Shown here: positions 58,863-64,000 of the stretch, in pieces
Position numbering within the stretch: the first letter of the stretch is position 1
Layout: each line of letters starts with the position of its first letter
Assembly: GCF_009811315.1 (NCBI RefSeq)
Contig: NZ_BLID01000001.1
Span: 186,001-250,000 of the forward strand
Length of the DNA stretch: 64,000 nucleotides
Direction: 5' to 3'
DNA from: Vibrio atypicus
GTDB taxonomy: Bacteria > Pseudomonadota > Gammaproteobacteria > Enterobacterales > Vibrionaceae
Position numbers and translations under genes: made by a program
Notes under the pieces: model-generated
Told to the model about the DNA's origin: nothing
Database searches by the model: none
Seen by the model: the letters and a program-made list of their open reading frames with translations, nothing else

Positions 58863-60464
58863 ATGAAACAACCGATTTCTAACATTCGCAAATGGCTAAA
58901 CACGGTTGGTCATCACTTTCCTGTGCTTATTCCAATCGGCGGGATTTTCGCTTGTGTTTTTCTATTAGCCGCAGCCTTCAATCACCATCAGCTTCGCCAA
59001 CATGTACTTAGCGATGGTAAGAACTCGATTAAAGAGCTCGAGATTTACATCGATGATGTCGCAGGCAAACTACAAATCTTGCAGCAATCAGTAGGGGAAG
59101 ATTGCAGCCAGCAAGACAAGCTCGAACTACGCTCAAAAGTTTTTAATTCTCGAATGATAAAAGAGATAGGGCTCTACAAAGATGGGGTGGTTTACTGCAC
59201 GAGTAACGAAGGGCGTACAAGCATCAGGTTGTTTAACTCAACACTGCAAAGAATTGAAGCATCACCCAAGCATATAACCATTTCCTTGATGAAATCTAAA
59301 AGCAAGTTCAAGACATTTTTTATCTACTCTTCCAGAGATAAACACACTGGCATTAATGCCCTACTGCACCCTCAGCAGTTTTTAGAACTGGTGTCACCAC
59401 AATTTGAAGAACAGAAATTTGGCTATCAAATTCAAGTTCTTAACGAAGTGATTCAGAGTAATCACAATCAAGACCTACAAAAGAAAAATCTATACAGTTT
59501 TTCGTCTCACCTTTATCCATTTACGATAACGATTTTCCTGACTAGCGAGTCCTACCAATACCACTACTTAAAACATATTGGTGAAACAATTTCGATTGCT
59601 TTGGTTCTGTCGCTCATCTATCTGATACTTCGCTACCAAACCTTGGCAAAAAGGTCGATTGAACATTCGCTAGTAAATGCTATTCGTCAGGAGCAAATAG
59701 AGCTATTTTTACAACCCATTGTTGATATCAACACACGTAAAGTGGTTGGAAGTGAAGCGCTCGTACGTTGGAACCATCCCACCCAAGGCCAAATATCTCC
59801 TGAACAATTTATTCCATTAGCCGAGAAGTTGGGAGTCATTAATTTAATAACGCGATATGCCTTAAAAGAGGTTACTCGTTTCTTAAAGCACAACCCAGAA
59901 TACTCGAAATCGAGTTATATCAGTATCAATGTCAGCCGCTACCAGATTGTCGAGCCTGAGTTTGTTCTCTATCTAGAAAACTACGCCAAACGTTACCCTC
60001 ATTTTGTTAACTCTATCTTACTGGAACTCACTGAAAACGTAGATTTAAGTGCTGAGCAATTGGATACCGCTTTGCTTCATTTAAACATGATTCAATCTTT
60101 AGGTTTTGATATCGCGATGGATGACTTTGGAACCGGGTACTCAGGTCTAAATCTAATTAGATTGATTAATTTTGACGTAGTAAAAATCGATCAAGTTTTT
60201 ATTAAAAGCCTTCACCCAGAAACGGATATCACCCCTGTATTAAAATCCATGATCCAGCTTGCCACCGAACTTAACATGAAAATTATTGCGGAGGGCGTAG
60301 AGACTGAACATCAAATCGAAATACTAAAAATGCTTGGGGTTAAATATATACAAGGCTTCTATTATGCAAGGCCAATTCAACCAAAAGAGTTAGTGGAGTT
60401 TTACAATATGACGCACAGTGCTTTGCTTGCTTCTAAGCCAATACCGCGCTGGGAGAGTGAATAA
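58863..60464 (+). CDS. Cyclic-di-GMP phosphodiesterase, CSS-like sensor with EAL domain
   Basis: The 533-residue protein has a first helix (about 19-38), a periplasmic domain with Cys residues near 82 and 118 (YCTSN, like the CSS motif of PdeB/PdeC-type enzymes), a second helix (about 240-260) and an EAL domain (about 270-520). The catalytic motifs are intact: EALVRW, ELTENV, DDFGTGYSGL, KIDQVFI and EGVET. It should degrade cyclic di-GMP in response to periplasmic redox or disulfide state. It is divergent from the LapA-type adhesin, whose release depends on low cyclic di-GMP in known systems. Confidence 0.93.
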   Translation: MKQPISNIRKWLNTVGHHFPVLIPIGGIFACVFLLAAAFNHHQLRQHVLSDGKNSIKELEIYIDDVAGKLQILQQSVGEDCSQQDKLELRSKVFNSRMIKEIGLYKDGVVYCTSNEGRTSIRLFNSTLQRIEASPKHITISLMKSKSKFKTFFIYSSRDKHTGINALLHPQQFLELVSPQFEEQKFGYQIQVLNEVIQSNHNQDLQKKNLYSFSSHLYPFTITIFLTSESYQYHYLKHIGETISIALVLSLIYLILRYQTLAKRSIEHSLVNAIRQEQIELFLQPIVDINTRKVVGSEALVRWNHPTQGQISPEQFIPLAEKLGVINLITRYALKEVTRFLKHNPEYSKSSYISINVSRYQIVEPEFVLYLENYAKRYPHFVNSILLELTENVDLSAEQLDTALLHLNMIQSLGFDIAMDDFGTGYSGLNLIRLINFDVVKIDQVFIKSLHPETDITPVLKSMIQLATELNMKIIAEGVETEHQIEILKMLGVKYIQGFYYARPIQPKELVEFYNMTHSALLASKPIPRWESE

Positions 60465-60493
60465 GATATGTCCGAATAATTCAGGTAAAAAAA

Positions 60494-60546
60494 TCGGGCA
60501 AACCGCCCGAATCAATTTAAAGCCTGAAGTGCGTAATCCGTTACGC
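60494..60546 (+). terminator. Two adjacent hairpins after the EAL gene
   Basis: TCGGGC/GCCCGA (60494-60499 with 60505-60510) and GCGTAA/TTACGC (60531-60536 with 60541-60546) stand within 85 bp of the stop. Only the first has a weak AT-rich tail. Confidence 0.55.
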
Positions 60547-60742
60547 TGAGAACCATTACGAAAAATAGAATATCACACCATAAAAAACTTACAACACGAC
60601 AGACCGATAAATTACTTATCAGTGACTCACTTTATTTTGTATGTGACCCACTGCACGCTTTAGGGCGTAGATGTGGAGAATGATGTCGACCCATTCGCTT
60701 CCCTTTATGATCAATAAAAATTCATAACAACAAGGATGAAGC

Positions 60743-62800
60743 GTGAAACATTCGAACCTTACCATCGCCCTGGGTCTAATACTGACGAGCACCTTCGTTA
60801 GCGCTCAACCCACTCTTTCCATTTCCACGACAACGACCAGCAGAAACTTTCCTCTCAATACTGAGGAGCCCGTTGTCGTCCCGATGACAAAACAAAAATA
60901 TCAAATAAAAATCAGCGATCTCGAAGGAAATTGCTCCGCACCAGAAGGCCAAAAAGTTAAATTCAGAAAGCCGCTGTTTCTAAACTGTGGTTCCGAAACC
61001 TTACTTGACCTTAATGTTCGCTTTGCTGGGGACTACTCATTTGCTTTCAATGCAGATAACCAAACGATTTCAATTGCTAGAGAAGCGAAGAAAAGCACTA
61101 AAACCGTATTTAAGCGCCCTATTCCAAACGTCCAATGTGAAGCTTATACAGGTGGTGACGTCACCCTGAACCTTGGCAATAGCTTCCCTGATGGAACACA
61201 GTTGAGAGAAGCATACTCACACCAAATGGTGATAGTGAAAGAAGGCAAAGTTAGCCTTACGCCAGCGAAAGACAGCGGAGGGCTTATCCTGTTAGAGCCC
61301 GCAAAAGCCGAGCAACAGTCACAGCCTTTTAATTACAGCAACGCCAACATCTATTTCGTCATGGTTGACCGATTCAAAAACGGCGATCCGAGTAACGACC
61401 TAAGCTATGGCAGACAAAAAGATGGTAAACAAGAGGTAGGAACCTTTCACGGTGGTGACCTTAAAGGTGTAATAGAGAAGCTCGACTATATTCAGAGCTT
61501 GGGTACTGACGTCATTTGGCTTTCACCGATTGTTGAGCAAGTCCACGGCTTTGTCGGAGGGGGCGAAAAAGGTAGCTTCCCATTCTACGCGTATCATGGA
61601 TATTGGACTCGTGACTTCACCAAAATCGACCAAAACTTTGGCGATGATGAAGACTTGAAAAAGCTAGTATCTGAGGCTCACAAGCGCGGTATCAAGATCT
61701 TTCTCGATGCGGTTATCAACCACTCTGGTTACTCGACCTTAGCCGATCTACAGTTCGATAACATTCAAGTCGTCGATAACAAAACATTACCTGAACAATG
61801 GGCTCACTGGGCTCCAAAAACTGGAGAAACCTGGCACAGTTACCATCAAGCGATAGATTATCAGTCGCAGCAATGGAGAGATTGGTGGGGCGCAGATTGG
61901 GTCCGTTCAGGCTTGCCAGGCTATGCAAAACCGGGCTCTAGCGACATCACTATGACACTTGCTGGTTTGCCTGACTTTTTAACCGAATCCGATAAAAAAG
62001 TGACGCCGCCGAAATGGCTACTTAACAACCCTGGCACAAGAGTGGTATCAAAAGAGAACTATACCGTCGCGGATTATCTCATTGAATGGCAAGCGGATTG
62101 GGTCAAACGTTTTGGCATCGACGGCTTCCGAGTTGATACCGTTAAGCATGTCGAGGGCGAAGTCTGGAAACGCTTGAAAGAATCAGCAAGTGACAGCCTA
62201 AGTCAATGGCGAGAAAGCAATGGCCAACAAGGCGAACCATTTTGGATGATGGGCGAGGTTTGGGGGCATTCTGCTTACCGCTCTCCTTATGTCGATGACG
62301 GCTTCGATGCGCTAATCAATTTTGATATGCAGAAAAAGCTTGATAAAGGCGCGGCATGTTTAAGCCAAATGCAAGATACCTATCAGAACTATGCCGATTC
62401 GATGCAGGAAACACCGGATTTTACGCCCGTCAGTTACATGTCATCACACGATACAGAGCTATTTTTTGATCGATTCAAATCAATGGAAATGCAACGTGAT
62501 GCGGCAAGTGCTCTACTACTCAGCCCAGGGGCGATTCAAGTGTACTACGGGGATGAGATAGCACGAGAACTTGGTCCTTACGCCGATGACTTTCATCAAG
62601 GCACGCGTTCTGATATGAACTGGAAGCTTGATTCAGAGCGTAGAACGTTGCTCGATCACTGGCAAGTACTAGGGCAATTTAGACAGCGCCATCCTGCAAT
62701 TGGTGCCGGTCATCACCAAGTGCTTAACAATGAATCTGCTTACGTCTTCTCACGCCAATTGGCTGATGACAAGGTTGTAGTTGCATTCGTTGGCAAATAA
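60743..62800 (+). CDS. malS: Periplasmic alpha-amylase, MalS type (GH13)
   Basis: The 685-residue enzyme has a signal peptide (about 1-21, cleaved near VSA-QPT), an N-terminal beta domain (about 25-190) and a GH13 barrel from about residue 200. Catalytic residues are the nucleophile Asp in DGFRVDTVKHVE, the acid Glu in MMGEVWGH and the third Asp in SSHDTELF. Length and layout match E. coli MalS (676 residues), including the YHGYW segment. The start is GTG with AAGGATG upstream; an ATG at 60736 is out of frame. It degrades maltodextrins. Confidence 0.82.
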   Translation: MKHSNLTIALGLILTSTFVSAQPTLSISTTTTSRNFPLNTEEPVVVPMTKQKYQIKISDLEGNCSAPEGQKVKFRKPLFLNCGSETLLDLNVRFAGDYSFAFNADNQTISIAREAKKSTKTVFKRPIPNVQCEAYTGGDVTLNLGNSFPDGTQLREAYSHQMVIVKEGKVSLTPAKDSGGLILLEPAKAEQQSQPFNYSNANIYFVMVDRFKNGDPSNDLSYGRQKDGKQEVGTFHGGDLKGVIEKLDYIQSLGTDVIWLSPIVEQVHGFVGGGEKGSFPFYAYHGYWTRDFTKIDQNFGDDEDLKKLVSEAHKRGIKIFLDAVINHSGYSTLADLQFDNIQVVDNKTLPEQWAHWAPKTGETWHSYHQAIDYQSQQWRDWWGADWVRSGLPGYAKPGSSDITMTLAGLPDFLTESDKKVTPPKWLLNNPGTRVVSKENYTVADYLIEWQADWVKRFGIDGFRVDTVKHVEGEVWKRLKESASDSLSQWRESNGQQGEPFWMMGEVWGHSAYRSPYVDDGFDALINFDMQKKLDKGAACLSQMQDTYQNYADSMQETPDFTPVSYMSSHDTELFFDRFKSMEMQRDAASALLLSPGAIQVYYGDEIARELGPYADDFHQGTRSDMNWKLDSERRTLLDHWQVLGQFRQRHPAIGAGHHQVLNNESAYVFSRQLADDKVVVAFVGK

Positions 62801-62817
62801 ACTCTCCAACAAAACAA

Positions 62818-62842
62818 AAAAAGCTCCAATAAGGAGCTTTTT
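62818..62842. terminator. Bidirectional terminator between malS and aroG
   Basis: The 10-bp stem AAAAAGCTCC/GGAGCTTTTT (62818-62827 with 62833-62842), with a 5-nt loop, serves both convergent genes. Confidence 0.9.
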
Positions 62843-62857
62843 CTATTAGAGAACAAT

Positions 62858-63913
62858 TTACTTGTTGTTGCGACGAGCTTGCACTGCTTCCGCCAATTGA
62901 CGAAGTACTTTCTCAGTATCATCCCAGCCGATACATGCATCGGTAATCGACTGACCGTATGTAGGCGCTTCACCATCAACCAGATCCTGACGACCTTCAA
63001 CAAGATGCGATTCAATCATTACACCGAAGATAGCATCTTCACCGCCTGCAATTTGGCCAGCAACGTCTTCTGTTACGACCATTTGACGCTGGTACTGTTT
63101 AGAGCTGTTTGCATGGCTGAAATCAATCATGACTTTCTGTGGTAGACCTGATGCTTCTAGCTTACTCTTAATCGCGCCAACATGCTCCGCGCTATAGTTA
63201 GGCTCTTTACCACCACGAAGAATGATGTGACAGTCAGGGTTACCCGCCGTTTCAACAATCGCAGAGTGACCATACTTAGTAACGGACAAGAAATGGTGTG
63301 AGGCACTCGCACTGCGGATCGCATCTGATGCAATTTTGATGTTGCCGTCTGTACCATTTTTGAAACCAACAGGGCACGAGATACCAGAAGCAAGTTCGCG
63401 GTGTACTTGTGACTCTGTCGTACGTGCGCCGATAGCACCCCAGCTAATAAGATCTGCCACATATTGCGGTGTAATCATGTCAAGGAATTCACTTGCCGTT
63501 GGCAAACCCATGTCTGTCAGATCAAGCAGTAGCTTGCGGCCCATACGAAGACCATCATTGATTTTGAAGGTGTCGTTTAGGTAAGGGTCGTTAATTAGAC
63601 CTTTCCAACCAACCGTAGTACGTGGCTTTTCAAAATAAACGCGCATAACCACTTCAAGGCGATCGCCTAACTCATCACGCAGCGTTTTAAGACGCTTACC
63701 GTATTCAATCGCCGCCTCAGTATCGTGAATCGAACAAGGGCCGACAATCACAAGTAAGCGATCATCTTCGCCTTTTAGGATATTTGAAATAGCTTCACGA
63801 GAACGAAATGTCGTCGAAGAAGCCGTTTCTGTTGCTGGAAACTTCTCTAAAACTGCAACTGGTGGTAATAATTCTTTTACTTTGCTGATTCGAACATCAT
63901 CTGTCTGGAACAT
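62858..63913 (-). CDS. aroG: 3-deoxy-7-phosphoheptulonate (DAHP) synthase
   Basis: The 351-residue class I DAHP synthase condenses phosphoenolpyruvate and erythrose 4-phosphate at the entry to the shikimate pathway. Signatures are VGPCSIHD near residue 58, YFEKPRTTVGWKGLINDP near 94-111, GARTTESQVHRELASG and DFSHANSSKQ. Length and N-terminus (MFQTDDVRI) fit the AroG/AroF/AroH group. Which amino acid inhibits it cannot be read safely, so the symbol is by closest resemblance. An AGGAAG site precedes the start. Confidence 0.93.
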   Translation of the reverse strand: MFQTDDVRISKVKELLPPVAVLEKFPATETASSTTFRSREAISNILKGEDDRLLVIVGPCSIHDTEAAIEYGKRLKTLRDELGDRLEVVMRVYFEKPRTTVGWKGLINDPYLNDTFKINDGLRMGRKLLLDLTDMGLPTASEFLDMITPQYVADLISWGAIGARTTESQVHRELASGISCPVGFKNGTDGNIKIASDAIRSASASHHFLSVTKYGHSAIVETAGNPDCHIILRGGKEPNYSAEHVGAIKSKLEASGLPQKVMIDFSHANSSKQYQRQMVVTEDVAGQIAGGEDAIFGVMIESHLVEGRQDLVDGEAPTYGQSITDACIGWDDTEKVLRQLAEAVQARRNNK

Positions 63914-63938
63914 TGCTACTACTTCCTATTTTCTTGGC

Positions 63939-63979
63939 TTGAGCGCCAGCACCCAATAAGTTGGTGCATAAATGCTCAA
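63939..63979 (-). promoter_or_regulatory. Two-stem leader hairpin before aroG
   Basis: On the minus strand TTGAGC and GCTCAA (63974-63979, 63939-63944) enclose GCACC and GGTGC (63963-63967, 63949-63953). The structure ends 25 bp before the aroG start and lacks a T-tract. It could be a leader regulatory element (inference). Confidence 0.4.
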
Positions 63980-64000
63980 CGTTGTTATTCCTGTTCCTTG

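Noticed and set aside
60640..60670. TGTGA-N6-GCACG, considered as a CRP site before malS
   Set aside because: Only the left half matches the consensus, so it is too weak to annotate.

Overview
The window looks like a chromosomal segment of a marine Vibrio, probably near the Harveyi/parahaemolyticus group. The grounds are Vibrio-typical families (DUF3612 and DUF3541 proteins, a DUF2850 protein, KtrAB, a MalS-type amylase), a urease/nickel cluster laid out as recalled for trh-positive V. parahaemolyticus, and moderate-to-low GC. Species cannot be fixed from the sequence alone. No insertion sequence, CRISPR array, rRNA or integrase was seen.

Layout. (1) 1-2.1 kb: end of a membrane protein, a DUF1772 protein and an AraC/cupin regulator. 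(2) 2.1-13.4 kb: a divergent urease cluster, ureDABCEFG on the minus strand and nikABCDE-ureR on the plus strand, sharing a 0.46-kb AT-rich control region. (3) 13.4-17.3 kb: an AT-rich accessory segment with a protein of three fused RidA domains, a TrkH potassium transporter and a second AraC regulator resembling UreR. (4) 17.5-22.8 kb: TauD-like dioxygenase, DoxX protein, a newly noticed 53-residue Cys-rich small ORF, tRNA-Ser(UGA), MaoC hydratase, an unknown protein and a DUF3612 XRE regulator with a three-repeat promoter array. (5) 23-29.3 kb: gluconate module gntR, gnd, gntK and a three-gene TRAP transporter, with GntR palindromes at both ends. (6) 29.4-42.4 kb: a Mpo1-like protein, two diguanylate cyclases around a DUF3541 secreted protein, PpnP, KtrAB, an MscS channel, a trypsin-like lipoprotein, an MFS exporter and a TetR regulator. 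(7) 42.4-60.5 kb: a solitary Flp pilin, a 15.7-kb giant RTX adhesin gene of LapA type, and a divergent EAL phosphodiesterase. (8) 60.7-64 kb: periplasmic alpha-amylase and aroG.

How the parts work together. NikABCDE imports nickel, UreEFGD inserts it into UreABC, and UreR presumably controls both arms. Ammonia and potassium handling (TrkH) may be linked to acid or osmotic stress. GntR couples gluconate import by the TRAP system to GntK and Gnd. The adhesin carries a probable LapG cleavage site (TAAG) and an RTX/type I secretion end, so its surface retention is expected to depend on cyclic-di-GMP. The neighbouring EAL enzyme and the two GGDEF enzymes nearby are candidate inputs. The adhesin stalk holds seven copies of an exactly 810-bp unit, and one 1620-bp pair of units is repeated with 1377 bp of perfect identity, a sign of recent duplication or gene conversion.
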